From the NCBI GenBank assembly GCA_947500575.1, contig CANMSI010000002.1:496001-560000 (forward strand): 64,000 nt of DNA. Direction: 5' to 3'. The notes below the pieces were generated by a model. That model did no database searches. It had not been told where the DNA came from and was given only the letters and a program-made list of their open reading frames with translations. A program made the position numbers and the translations under genes. Shown here piece after piece: positions 50,344-59,504 of the stretch. Positions within the stretch are counted from its first letter, which is position 1. Each line of letters begins with the position of its first letter. The DNA comes from an uncultured Flavobacteriaceae bacterium (GTDB taxonomy: Bacteria > Bacteroidota > Bacteroidia > Flavobacteriales > Flavobacteriaceae).

Positions 50344-53244
50344 CGCTTCCTTTACAATTGTAATGGGATGCAATGCCTTTCTTTGCGTTCCATCATAAAT
50401 TTGATGCCTACAGCTAGTCCCATTGGCAGCAATAATGACATCTTCTCCCGACTTTTTAATAGCCGGAAACAATTTTAAATTTCCAACCTCCATACTTATC
50501 TTATAATGCTCCTTCTCATATCCAAAAGAACCTGCCATCCCACAACAGCCCGAAGTAATGATGGATACTGAGTAATTTTCAGGAATATTTAGTGTATCGA
50601 AGGTGACTTTTTGATTAGACAAGGCTTTTTGGTGACAATGCCCGTGGATTTTCACCTTTCTAGCTTCTTTCGTAAAAGAATTGGTAATTATAAGGCCTTT
50701 TTCTATTTCAGAAGCAATAAACTCTTCAATGAGATAAGCATTCCCCGCAATTGCTTCCATCACATTCTTGTCTAATCCGAACCGTTTGTATTCATCCCTA
50801 AAGGAGAGAATAGCCGATGGCTCTAAGCCAATTACTGGAATATTATTTTTTGCAAAAACCTGAAGTTTATCTACATTCTTTATCGCCAGTGCTTTTGCCT
50901 GCTTTAGAAAACCCTTTGATATATAAGTACGCCCGCTCTCCGCATAGAACAACTCTACATGATAGCCTAAACGCACTAGCACTTCTATAGCATCTTTACC
51001 CAAATCTACATCTAGGTATTTCGTAAACTCATCGATATATAAAATTACCTTTCTATTTTTTGCAACAAATTTATTATCAAATGATTGAAGGTATTTATCG
51101 AAATTAAAATTATAAACATTTGGAAGACTTCTTTCTACAGCAACACCGCTCATTTTCTTAACAAATTTCCCTAGCGTTTTGGAAGCATACACCGCATTGG
51201 TAAGGCCTGCCATTTTACTCCCCAGTCTATTTAACTTGGTATTATAAGCAAAGAGCTTGCTTCGCATAGGATAGCCGTTTGTTTCCTGGTATTGATATAA
51301 AAATTCTGCTTTTAATGCTGCAATATCTACATTGCTAGGACATTCACTAGCACAGGCTTTGCAACTAATGCAGAGATCAAACACCTCTTTTAATTCCGTA
51401 TGATTAAAACGATTGTTGGCTTCTGGTTGTGTTAAGAACTCGCGTAAAGCATTGGCTCTACCCCTAGTGGTATCTTTTTCGTTCTTAGTGGCATGATAAC
51501 TTGGACACATCCCTCCTGCCATCTGATGCGATTTTCTACAATCACCACTTCCATTGCACTTTTCCGCAGCTTTTAAAATACCCTCATTGTCTGAAAAGTC
51601 TAGTAAAGTTTTAATTTCAGGTTCAACCCTATCAATTTCATAACGTAGCGACTCGTCCATGGGGTACGCATCAACGATCTTCCCAGGATTGAATATATTC
51701 AGTGGGTCAAAATAAGATTTTACCCGCCTTAAGAGCGCATAGTTTTCATTTCCGATCATCAAGGGAATAAACTCTGCCCTTACAATACCATCGCCATGTT
51801 CCCCACTAAAAGATCCTTTATATTTCTTAGTGAGTTTTGCCACGTCCGTAGTAATAGCCCTAAACAGCGCTACATCCGTTCCTTTTTTAAGATTGAGAAT
51901 TGGTCTTAAATGCAATTCTCCAGCTCCGGCATGTGCGTAATACACGGCATCCTGATCATAGCCTTTCATAATAGCCGTAAACTCGCCAATAAAATCCTTT
52001 AAATCTGTAACAGCTACCGCAGTATCTTCAATACATGCCACTGCTTTACGATCTCCTACCATATTCCCTAGAAGTCCTAAGCCAGCTTTTCTAAGGTCAA
52101 TCGCTTTTTGTATATCCTTTCCTTTTAGCACAGGATGCGCATAACTTAAACCAGATTCCTCCACAGTAGCGGTAAGCGCATCTATTTGCTGCTGCAATGC
52201 AACTTCTGTAGGAGCTTTTAATTGCAGCATTAATAAGGCCTCAGGATCTCCTTCAACAAAAAATCGATTCGCTAATTGTGTTCTGTTATTTTTAGTGCAA
52301 TCTAAGATCACTTTATCCATCATTTCGCACATGTGCAACCCATGTTGCATCACAGGAGCAACATCACTTAAGCAATCTTCCAAAGTGGCATAATGCGTAA
52401 CTAACATTGCCGAGTACTTAGGAGGTAAAGGATCTAATTTTAAGGTAATTTCGGTAGTAAAAGCCAAAGTACCCTCACTCCCAGTTAATAATTTACATAG
52501 GTTTATAGGGGTTTTAGAAAACCCAAAAAGTTCAGAATGTAGGAGTTCGTCTACGGCATAACCGGTATTACGTCTGTGAATCTCTCTCTTTGGAAATTCA
52601 GACTTTATATTATTTTGTATATTGCTGTTTGATAATTCTTTATATATGTTTTTATAAATAAGCCCTTCAAGTGAATCTAATGTGCTTTTATACTGAAAAT
52701 CTACTTTAGAAACTGCATTAAAAGTTGCTTCACTACCATCTGACAGCACCGTTTTTAACGCTACAACCTTATCTCTCGTTACCCCATATTGAATGGAAGT
52801 AGTACCTGAAGAATTATTCCCCACCATACCACCAATCATACAGCGATTGGAGGTAGAAGTATCTGGACCAAAAAAGAGACCATGTGGTTTTAGAAATAGA
52901 TTTAATTCATCTCTTACAATACCAGGTTGCACGGTCACCAATCTATTTTCAACATCAAGCTTTATGATGTTCGTAAAGTAGCGAGACACATCTACCACAA
53001 TGCCCTCACCTACACATTGGCCTGCCAAGGAAGTGCCAGCTGTTCGTGGAATGAGTCCTACCCCATTTACACTTGCAAAATCAATTAATTCTTTTAGATC
53101 ATTTACTGTTTTGGGGCAAGACACCGCCAAGGGTGTTTTCCTATAAACAGAGGCATCTGTTGCGTAAATAGCGGTGCTCAATGTATCTGTTAAAAGTTCG
53201 CCTTCTAGACGATCTCGAAGTCTTTTTAATAAACTTTTATCCAA
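50332..53244 (-). CDS. FAD-binding/Fe-S oxidoreductase fusion (GlcD + GlpC-like; D-2-hydroxyacid dehydrogenase type)
   Basis: The 970-residue protein has an N-terminal VAO-type FAD domain (RTAGTSLAGQCVGEG, then MIGGMVGNNSSGTTS), the FAD-oxidase cap with the HAGAGELHLRP motif and GSFSGEHGDG, and a C-terminal Fe-S half. Cysteine clusters are CNGSGDCRKSH...MCPSY and CISCKACASECPS, followed by the CCG domain with HGHCHQKAL and GCCGMAGSFGY. It resembles D-2-hydroxyglutarate/D-lactate dehydrogenases such as YdiJ and passes electrons to the quinone pool. The substrate is unassigned. It diverges from the OM-barrel gene. Confidence 0.9.
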   Translation of the reverse strand: MDKSLLKRLRDRLEGELLTDTLSTAIYATDASVYRKTPLAVSCPKTVNDLKELIDFASVNGVGLIPRTAGTSLAGQCVGEGIVVDVSRYFTNIIKLDVENRLVTVQPGIVRDELNLFLKPHGLFFGPDTSTSNRCMIGGMVGNNSSGTTSIQYGVTRDKVVALKTVLSDGSEATFNAVSKVDFQYKSTLDSLEGLIYKNIYKELSNSNIQNNIKSEFPKREIHRRNTGYAVDELLHSELFGFSKTPINLCKLLTGSEGTLAFTTEITLKLDPLPPKYSAMLVTHYATLEDCLSDVAPVMQHGLHMCEMMDKVILDCTKNNRTQLANRFFVEGDPEALLMLQLKAPTEVALQQQIDALTATVEESGLSYAHPVLKGKDIQKAIDLRKAGLGLLGNMVGDRKAVACIEDTAVAVTDLKDFIGEFTAIMKGYDQDAVYYAHAGAGELHLRPILNLKKGTDVALFRAITTDVAKLTKKYKGSFSGEHGDGIVRAEFIPLMIGNENYALLRRVKSYFDPLNIFNPGKIVDAYPMDESLRYEIDRVEPEIKTLLDFSDNEGILKAAEKCNGSGDCRKSHQMAGGMCPSYHATKNEKDTTRGRANALREFLTQPEANNRFNHTELKEVFDLCISCKACASECPSNVDIAALKAEFLYQYQETNGYPMRSKLFAYNTKLNRLGSKMAGLTNAVYASKTLGKFVKKMSGVAVERSLPNVYNFNFDKYLQSFDNKFVAKNRKVILYIDEFTKYLDVDLGKDAIEVLVRLGYHVELFYAESGRTYISKGFLKQAKALAIKNVDKLQVFAKNNIPVIGLEPSAILSFRDEYKRFGLDKNVMEAIAGNAYLIEEFIASEIEKGLIITNSFTKEARKVKIHGHCHQKALSNQKVTFDTLNIPENYSVSIITSGCCGMAGSFGYEKEHYKISMEVGNLKLFPAIKKSGEDVIIAANGTSCRHQIYDGTQRKALHPITIVKEALII

Positions 53245-53335
53245 AGTGGAACAATTTTTGGGTACTAATTTAAGTTTTATTATCGCAGCGATTCAATCAA
53301 TTGCTCACTTTTATCATTAATTAAAAATCGAACAC

Positions 53336-53851
53336 ATGAAAATTCAAAAAGTAATTACGCTTGCCCTTTTTTTTGCATCTTTTTCAATAGGTGCTCAAGA
53401 AATTTCGGATCATACCATTGGACTTCGACTTGGAGACAGTGATGGTTTTGGCGCTGAAATCTCGTATCAAAAATCAATTGCACGTTCTAACAGAGCAGAA
53501 TTTAGCGTTGGTTGGCGAGATAACCGAAACTTTGACGCATTTAAATTATCAGGAATATTTCAATGGGTACAACCCTTAGATGGTAACTTCAATTGGTATT
53601 ATGGTGTTGGTGGCGGCTTAGGAAGTGTAGACTTTGCAACCATTCCAAATGCGAATAACCCCAATGAACCTATTGAGTTGGATGGAGGACTTTTTGTCTT
53701 TGCTGCGGGTGACATAGGTATCGAATACAACTTTGATATTCCCTTACTAATATCTTTAGATTTTAGACCCGAAATTGGGATTCTTGGTTATAAAAACTTC
53801 TCGGATAATTTCGATTTCGACATCGCATTAGGTATTCGTTATCAATTCTAA
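53336..53851 (+). CDS. outer-membrane beta-barrel protein
   Basis: The 171-residue protein has a signal peptide (MKIQKVITL...IGAQE) and about eight alternating amphipathic strands with aromatic girdles (FSVGWRDN, NWYYGVGGGLGSV, ISLDFRPEIGI), ending in a barrel-type Tyr-Gln-Phe C-terminus (LGIRYQF). It is an OmpA/OmpX-like small porin-type barrel with no periplasmic domain. Function is unknown. It has a terminator 23 bp after the stop. Confidence 0.82.
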   Translation: MKIQKVITLALFFASFSIGAQEISDHTIGLRLGDSDGFGAEISYQKSIARSNRAEFSVGWRDNRNFDAFKLSGIFQWVQPLDGNFNWYYGVGGGLGSVDFATIPNANNPNEPIELDGGLFVFAAGDIGIEYNFDIPLLISLDFRPEIGILGYKNFSDNFDFDIALGIRYQF

Positions 53852-53873
53852 ATACTTTTCACTAAAATTAACG

Positions 53874-53910
53874 GCCGTTGCAGTTCTTATGTCCTACAAC
53901 GGCTTTTTTT
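53874..53910 (+). terminator. intrinsic terminator
   Basis: GCCGTTG and CAACGGC pair perfectly and are followed by seven T residues. It ends the outer-membrane barrel transcript before the TlpA-like gene's promoter. Confidence 0.8.
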
Positions 53911-53927
53911 ATATGCCTTAGAAAAAG

Positions 53928-53935
53928 TACCTTTG
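53928..53935 (+). promoter_or_regulatory. -7 promoter element for the TlpA-like gene
   Basis: TACCTTTG matches TAnnTTTG, 18 bp upstream of the ATG. The T-run of the upstream terminator lies at the -33 distance. Confidence 0.55.
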
Positions 53936-53953
53936 CCTTCATAAAATAGAAAC

Positions 53954-55069
53954 ATGAAAAAAATTGTATTAGCAATTAGTGGATTATTATTAATTGCAAG
54001 TTGTGGAAAAAACCCAGGAGGATTTGTCATTGAAGGTACTATTACCGGGGACATTGAAGATGGAACAAAGGTATTTCTTAAGAAAACGGATAAAAATAAT
54101 CAGCCCGTAGAAATAGATACAACTACCATACAAGATGGTAAATTTACCTTTTTAGGTCCTGTAGACACTTTGCAACTCAATTTTATCTTCATTGACCAAG
54201 TAGAAGCGCTCAAAGCAGTGGTTATTGAGGAGGGTGAAATAGTTGTAAAGGCCCATAAAGATAGTTTGTCATATGCCAAAGTGAAGGGTACTTTTCAAAA
54301 TGATGTCTTTACGGACTATTTAAACCAATCTAGAGAGTTAACGGAAAGAGCTAATTCCATCAACAAAGATCGCTTATCTGCAGATGCTGCCGGGCAAGCA
54401 GCACTTCTAGAAGAATTCAAAGAACTTCAAGAAACATATAAGAATTTTGAACTAGACTTCATTAAAGATAATCCTAATACCCTAATAGGTGCCTTGCTAA
54501 TAGATAAAGCAATTTCTGTAAGAGTAGTTGACGAAGAAGAAGCGATGGATATGTATAATGCGCTCAGTCCTGAGGTAAAGAAATCTATTGAAGCAAGTAA
54601 AATTCTAAAACAGTTAGAAGTACTAAAAAAACAGAAAGAGAAAGAAAAAAGCACGGCCATTGGGGTAAAAGCTCCTAATTTTTCAGCTCCGACTCCTAGT
54701 GGGGAACAGTTAGCACTGAATGATGTTTTAGGTAAAGTGACCATTGTTGATTTCTGGGCCGCATGGTGCAGACCCTGTAGAGAGGAAAATCCTAATGTGG
54801 TGAATGTCTACAAAAAATACCACGATAAAGGTTTGAATATCTTAGGAGTATCTTTCGACAGAAGAGCAGAAGATTGGAAAAAAGCCATAGCAGATGATGG
54901 TCTTACATGGAACCATGTATCTAACGTACGCTATTTTGATGAAATTGCTCAATTGTATAATGTAACGGGCATACCCGCTATGTTTGTTTTGGATGAAAAT
55001 GGAATTATTGTTGCCAAAAATGTTAGAGGTCCTGCTTTAGAAGCCAAAATTGCAGAACTACTTCCATAA
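53954..55069 (+). CDS. TlpA-like thioredoxin-domain lipoprotein (DUF4369 + AhpC/TSA)
   Basis: The 371-residue protein has a lipoprotein signal (IASCGKN, Cys near 17), an N-terminal DUF4369 beta domain (VIEGTITGDIEDGTKVFLKK), a helical linker and a C-terminal thioredoxin domain with the active WCRPC (FWAAWCRPCREE) and the cis-Pro GIPAMFVLDENG. It is a periplasmic thiol-disulfide protein anchored to a membrane and likely reduces or isomerises disulfides. It stands between a promoter and a strong terminator, so is monocistronic. Confidence 0.9.
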   Translation: MKKIVLAISGLLLIASCGKNPGGFVIEGTITGDIEDGTKVFLKKTDKNNQPVEIDTTTIQDGKFTFLGPVDTLQLNFIFIDQVEALKAVVIEEGEIVVKAHKDSLSYAKVKGTFQNDVFTDYLNQSRELTERANSINKDRLSADAAGQAALLEEFKELQETYKNFELDFIKDNPNTLIGALLIDKAISVRVVDEEEAMDMYNALSPEVKKSIEASKILKQLEVLKKQKEKEKSTAIGVKAPNFSAPTPSGEQLALNDVLGKVTIVDFWAAWCRPCREENPNVVNVYKKYHDKGLNILGVSFDRRAEDWKKAIADDGLTWNHVSNVRYFDEIAQLYNVTGIPAMFVLDENGIIVAKNVRGPALEAKIAELLP

Positions 55070-55087
55070 CAGCAATTATATAAAAAT

Positions 55088-55122
55088 AAAAGCCCCAAGC
55101 ATTCTTCTGCTTGGGGCTTTTT
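55088..55122. terminator. bidirectional intrinsic terminator
   Basis: AGCCCCAAGCA and TGCTTGGGGCT form a perfect 11-bp stem around a 6-nt loop, with A-rich and T-rich tracts on either side. It separates two convergent genes. Confidence 0.9.
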
Positions 55123-55141
55123 ATATCTAGAAGGTTGTTTA

Positions 55142-56785
55142 TTAAAACTTATTCTGAATATCATCAAAGTTTCCGGTAACTGTTGCATTTCCATTTCTAG
55201 TAACAGAACCAAAAATATTTACAACAGAACTATCTCCTATAAATTCAATGGTAGCACCATCATTTAATATGAGATCTCCATAAATGGTAAGATTACCTTC
55301 TACTCTAAAAGTAGCACCTTCTCCGACCGTTATATTTCTTCTTCTACTATTTCTTGCAACAACAAGAGTCCCGTTCATTTCAAAGAGCGCGTTGTTGTTA
55401 ATAGCAATATTGTTTCTAACAGTCCAAGAACCGCAAAGGGTTAAACTTCCATTGATGTTCAGATTATTAAATCTTTTAGAACCGCTATATCCAAAGTCGT
55501 CACCTTGATTTACATTTAAGTTACTACTGCCACTATAGGCAGGTAAGGTTGCACACCTAGCAGCTAAACTCTCTGAAGGTTTGTTCATTTTAATAATTTG
55601 CAAACCTTTGGTACCAGAAGCTGCAAAAATGTAATCGCCTTTAGATTCTACATAATTGATAGATCCTTCCAATTCAATAATACCAAACAAATCGGTACCA
55701 GTGCCCGTATCTTCCGAAAGACATAAACCTGCACCACCGTTTGCCATTAGCAACACCTTATCATTGGTGGTTACGGCATTGGTAACAATCTCACTAGCAA
55801 TTGCATCTTCAGGATTAATTAAAATTGGAACATGCTCTATAAAAGCACCAGATTGTGCATTGTAAATACCAGCTCCTTTAGGCCCTTCAGATACTATTAA
55901 TTTATCTCCATTAAGGCTAATGGTCTTTTTAGTAGCGTCTCCAAAATCGGACGAGATCCCAATTTCATTAGTAACATTAAAATTTCTATCCAATATATTT
56001 ACTCCACTAGCAGCATCTAATACGGCAACTTTATCGTCCATTACCGCTACAGAGCGTAAATCTGCATAAGGAATCTCTTGTGAAGAACTTAGATCGCTTT
56101 TGTTCAAAGCACCAAGAGCTCCATCTTTCCCAGTAGTTACATAAACTGTGTTACCATCTATAACAATATCAGTTCCAACAAAACCTACTTGAAAACCATA
56201 GGTAATGCCGCCACTAATGTTAAATCTTCCGTTGGATACCGGAATCTTGCCAACAAAAGAATTAAAATCGACTGTTGCAGATTTCTCGGAATCAAAACCA
56301 CCCGCCACGTACGCATATCCATCGCTATATTTTATAGCACTTAAATCTGCATTGATATAATATAATCTTGAAGTAACTCTTGGGTTATTAGGGTCGCTAA
56401 TATTGATAATATCTGCACCTCCAACCCATTCTTCTCCTACCGTATTGTAGGATACATAGGCATAATCACCATCTACATGTACATGCGATGCCGTTAGGTT
56501 TTCACCACCACTAAAAGAAGGTGGATCAATCTGTGCAACCAGAGTAAGCGGATAATCACCAGCCTGATCATTAGGTCTGTTTTTACTAAACAGTTTGCCT
56601 GTAATATTATCTTGTTCTGTAATATCCAATACACCAGCATCACCAAAAACAATGCTATTGTCTAGTGCTTGTTGGTTAGTCTCTAATAAGACATCGTCTT
56701 GAGGATCGGAAAATACAGTTGTTTCGTCGCTACAGGATACAATACATCCAAGCGCACATAGAAAAAGTAGGGAAACTCTTTTCAT
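55142..56785 (-). CDS. LVIVD-like repeat surface lipoprotein with C-terminal beta-helix
   Basis: The 547-residue protein has a lipoprotein signal with lipobox IVSCSDE (Cys near 18). Residues about 85-420 contain propeller-like repeats (DYAYVSYN, DIINISDPNNPRV, GYAYVAGGF) of the LVIVD type. The last 110 residues are rich in N and hydrophobic beta turns (GSLTLCGSWTVRNN, GTLVVARNSR, GNLTIYGDLILN, GSVTRNGNATV), like a right-handed beta-helix or bactofilin-type coil. It probably forms an extended surface or periplasmic structure. No enzymatic motif is seen. It shares the terminator with the TlpA-like gene. Confidence 0.75.
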   Translation of the reverse strand: MKRVSLLFLCALGCIVSCSDETTVFSDPQDDVLLETNQQALDNSIVFGDAGVLDITEQDNITGKLFSKNRPNDQAGDYPLTLVAQIDPPSFSGGENLTASHVHVDGDYAYVSYNTVGEEWVGGADIINISDPNNPRVTSRLYYINADLSAIKYSDGYAYVAGGFDSEKSATVDFNSFVGKIPVSNGRFNISGGITYGFQVGFVGTDIVIDGNTVYVTTGKDGALGALNKSDLSSSQEIPYADLRSVAVMDDKVAVLDAASGVNILDRNFNVTNEIGISSDFGDATKKTISLNGDKLIVSEGPKGAGIYNAQSGAFIEHVPILINPEDAIASEIVTNAVTTNDKVLLMANGGAGLCLSEDTGTGTDLFGIIELEGSINYVESKGDYIFAASGTKGLQIIKMNKPSESLAARCATLPAYSGSSNLNVNQGDDFGYSGSKRFNNLNINGSLTLCGSWTVRNNIAINNNALFEMNGTLVVARNSRRRNITVGEGATFRVEGNLTIYGDLILNDGATIEFIGDSSVVNIFGSVTRNGNATVTGNFDDIQNKF

Positions 56786-56972
56786 AATAAGTAGGTTTTC
56801 AATTGTTTGGGTTGGTAAAGAACGCCTAAAAAACTGATTGCGTATGTCTAAACCTCTTTTTTTTCGATAAATTGCTACAAATTATAGATGTAAAACAACT
56901 ACCAAGGTGAAGTAATTTACCTACAAATGGTACAATGACACCAATAGATTCCTAAAAACAAGCGTATTGTAT

Positions 56973-57623
56973 CTAAATTTTACCCAACTTGGTAAGTACT
57001 AGCAAGATGATGATAGGAATAGCAAGTAGTATCACCATCAAGGTTTGGGTAAAGATCAGATCTGGTTTAAAAATCAGCGCAGTTACATATCCGCCTATAG
57101 CACCTCCAAAATGCGCCGTATGTCCAATATTCCCTAATCTACTTTTCATACCGTAAATAGAATACAGCAAATAGCCTATCCCTAAAATATAAGCTGGGAT
57201 TGGAATAGGAATAAACATCAAATACAATTCCATTCCCGGATTTAAAACAATGGCGGCATATAGAATACCCGTAACTGCACCACTTGCTCCTACTGCACTA
57301 TAATAAGGTTCGTCTTTGTGAAAAAAGAGCGCTAATAAACTACCTGCTACTAAACTAATCACATATATAATAAGGAACTTAGGCGTTCCAAATGCATTGA
57401 TAACAACATCTGCAAAGAAATAAAGGGTAAACATATTGAAAAAAAGATGTGCTATGTCAACATGTAAAAAACCAGAAGTAAACATTCGTTCCTTCTGCCC
57501 TGCTTTAATTGCACCGATGCCAAATTTATATCTTTCAAAAAAATAGGTGTCGCTAAAACCCTTTAAAGATACAAGCACATTGGCTATAATAATGCCTAAA
57601 GTAGCAAAGTGAATATCGTTCAT
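56973..57623 (-). CDS. rhomboid family intramembrane serine protease
   Basis: The protein of about 216 residues has six hydrophobic helices and the rhomboid catalytic dyad: Ser in GASGAVTG (helix 4) and His in HTAHFGGAIGGY (helix 6), with the supporting Asn in FFNMFTLYF. It cleaves single-pass membrane proteins within the bilayer. I use the ATG at 57623 (MNDIHFATLG), because the only upstream option is a TTG with a short basic extension. A symmetric palindromic -7 element drives it and the divergent acyltransferase. Confidence 0.92.
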   Translation of the reverse strand: MNDIHFATLGIIIANVLVSLKGFSDTYFFERYKFGIGAIKAGQKERMFTSGFLHVDIAHLFFNMFTLYFFADVVINAFGTPKFLIIYVISLVAGSLLALFFHKDEPYYSAVGASGAVTGILYAAIVLNPGMELYLMFIPIPIPAYILGIGYLLYSIYGMKSRLGNIGHTAHFGGAIGGYVTALIFKPDLIFTQTLMVILLAIPIIILLVLTKLGKI

Positions 57624-57641
57624 ATATCTCTTATTAAGCCT

Positions 57642-57659
57642 CAAATATAGCTATATTTG
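57642..57659. promoter_or_regulatory. palindromic divergent -7 promoter element
   Basis: CAAATATAGCTATATTTG is a perfect 18-bp palindrome, so TATATTTG (TAnnTTTG) occurs on both strands. It sits 18 bp upstream of each start (57623 minus, 57677 plus). It may promote both genes or bind a dimeric regulator. Confidence 0.55.
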
Positions 57660-57676
57660 CCTTATTTTTAGTTTTT

Positions 57677-58564
57677 ATGCAGCTACTCCTTACGATCCTA
57701 GTTTATCCCATTTTATGGCTCATATCTATACTCCCACATCGCCTTTTTTATGGAGTTTCTGATTGTATTTGCTTCTTGGTATTCTATGTTGTTGGGTATC
57801 GAAAAAATATTGTTTTAAAGAACTTAGAACTTACGCTTCCAGAAAAAAGTGAAGCAGAATTATTGAAGATTCGAAAAGAGTTTTACAAGCATATGTGCGA
57901 TATGTTTATGGAAATGATTAAATCTATGACCATATCCGAAGAAGAAGTCAAGAAAAAATACCATGTAAAAAATATTGAAGTATTACAAGAGATTGAAAAA
58001 GAGAAAAGCATTCTAATTCCCTGTGCTCACTATGCCAATTGGGAGTGGAATATTAGCATTAACCTTTACTTACAATCAAAAGGCTTTTGTATCTATCAAA
58101 AAATTGAAAACCCCTATGTCAATAAATTTGTTCGTAAACTAAGAAGTAAATGGAATACCACTCCTATTACAGATAAACAAACAATTAGAAGCGTTTTCAA
58201 TAATGAGAAAAATAATATTCGTGGGGTGTATGGGATGGTAAGTGACCAATCACCACCATGGAAGAAAGCAAGTTATTGGAGTGCATTTATGGGAGTGAAA
58301 GTACCCATCCATACGGGTGTAGAACAACTAGCCCGTAAATTGAACCTCGCTGTTGTTTTTTTAAAGGTTACCAAAATAAAAAGGGGGTATTATGAGGCAG
58401 AATTCATTCCTATAGCAATAGATGGGAAAGAAACGGCCTCGAATGAAATTACCGATCAATTTTTACGCTTGGTAGAAAATCAAATAGAAGAAGAACCTGC
58501 TTATTATTTTTGGACGCACAGACGTTGGAAGCATAGAGATAAGGTACCTGAAAATTTTCAATAG
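57677..58564 (+). CDS. lysophospholipid acyltransferase family protein (LpxL/HtrB-like)
   Basis: The 295-residue membrane-associated protein has an N-terminal hydrophobic helix (about 1-20) and then the acyltransferase core: HYANWEW (the HX4D/E-like catalytic His in motif I; here H-Y-A-N-W-E), GVYGMVSDQSPPW and GVKVPIHTGVEQLARK. It transfers an acyl chain onto lipid A or another glycerolipid. It shares the divergent promoter with the rhomboid gene and is followed by an alpha/beta hydrolase after 59 bp. Confidence 0.87.
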   Translation: MQLLLTILVYPILWLISILPHRLFYGVSDCICFLVFYVVGYRKNIVLKNLELTLPEKSEAELLKIRKEFYKHMCDMFMEMIKSMTISEEEVKKKYHVKNIEVLQEIEKEKSILIPCAHYANWEWNISINLYLQSKGFCIYQKIENPYVNKFVRKLRSKWNTTPITDKQTIRSVFNNEKNNIRGVYGMVSDQSPPWKKASYWSAFMGVKVPIHTGVEQLARKLNLAVVFLKVTKIKRGYYEAEFIPIAIDGKETASNEITDQFLRLVENQIEEEPAYYFWTHRRWKHRDKVPENFQ

Positions 58565-58623
58565 CATCGTTCGGTAAGTTTAGTTATGGAAATTAGACCA
58601 AAGCAATACAGTGTTAGCAGTTT

Positions 58624-59490
58624 ATGAAGCGAATTAAAAAAAGATATCTTTTTGCAGTATTACTGATTAGCTATCTGCTCTTTAATTATTCCTGTCTGAG
58701 CATGCGCAGCTCTAAAAAAGAAACTCGAGCGTTATTTTTAAAGGAAAATGTTGCTTACCAAGATACCACACTGCAGATAGAAGATAAAGAACTACACTAC
58801 ATACAAACAGGAAATGACAAGGCTCCAACACTCGTTTTTATCCATGGTTCCCCTGGAAGTTGGAATGCATATCAAAGCTATCTTACAGATTCCGTATTGT
58901 TAAAAAAATATAGAATGATTGCCCTTGACAGGCCCGGCTTTGGGTACAGTGATTTTAGAAAAAGTATGGGGCTCAAACCCCAAGCGCAACTGCTAAACAA
59001 ATTATTAACTCGTTTAGACAACGGAGCACCTTATACGCTAATTGGCCATTCGTATGGAGGCCCGCTAATTGTTCAAATGGCAATTGAACAACCAAATCTT
59101 TATACACATCTCGCTATTCTTGCAGGGGCACTAGATCCAAGTGCAGAAAAAAAGGAACGTTGGCGCTATCCTATTGGCGTTTTTCCATTAAAATATTTAG
59201 TTCCAGGGGCGTTAAAACCCTCTAATGAGGAGTTAATAATGCTCAAGAAAGATCTAAAGACATTGAAAGAAGACCTCCATATGCTTTCACAGCATGTGCT
59301 AATCATACACGGTGCAAAAGATAAACTTGTACCCTACAGCAATGTTGCTTTTATGGAAAAAGAATTTACGGACGTATCATCGCTTAAAGTGCTTACCCTA
59401 GAAGACCAAAACCATTTTTTTGTTTGGGAAAGAGAGGCCTTTGTAAAAGAAAATATTGATGCTTGGTTAAAAAAAACAGAAACACCTTAA
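58624..59490 (+). CDS. alpha/beta hydrolase
   Basis: The 288-residue hydrolase has an N-terminal hydrophobic segment with a possible lipobox (FNYSC, Cys near 24), then the fold core: FIHGSPGSWNAYQ (oxyanion HGSPG), nucleophile Ser in GHSYGGPL, Asp in HGAKDKLVP and His in DQNHFFVW. It should hydrolyse an ester or amide outside the inner membrane, with no specific substrate evident. It is 59 bp after the acyltransferase and converges with glmM. Confidence 0.82.
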   Translation: MKRIKKRYLFAVLLISYLLFNYSCLSMRSSKKETRALFLKENVAYQDTTLQIEDKELHYIQTGNDKAPTLVFIHGSPGSWNAYQSYLTDSVLLKKYRMIALDRPGFGYSDFRKSMGLKPQAQLLNKLLTRLDNGAPYTLIGHSYGGPLIVQMAIEQPNLYTHLAILAGALDPSAEKKERWRYPIGVFPLKYLVPGALKPSNEELIMLKKDLKTLKEDLHMLSQHVLIIHGAKDKLVPYSNVAFMEKEFTDVSSLKVLTLEDQNHFFVWEREAFVKENIDAWLKKTETP

Positions 59491-59504
59491 GACTACAGTT
59501 CCAT

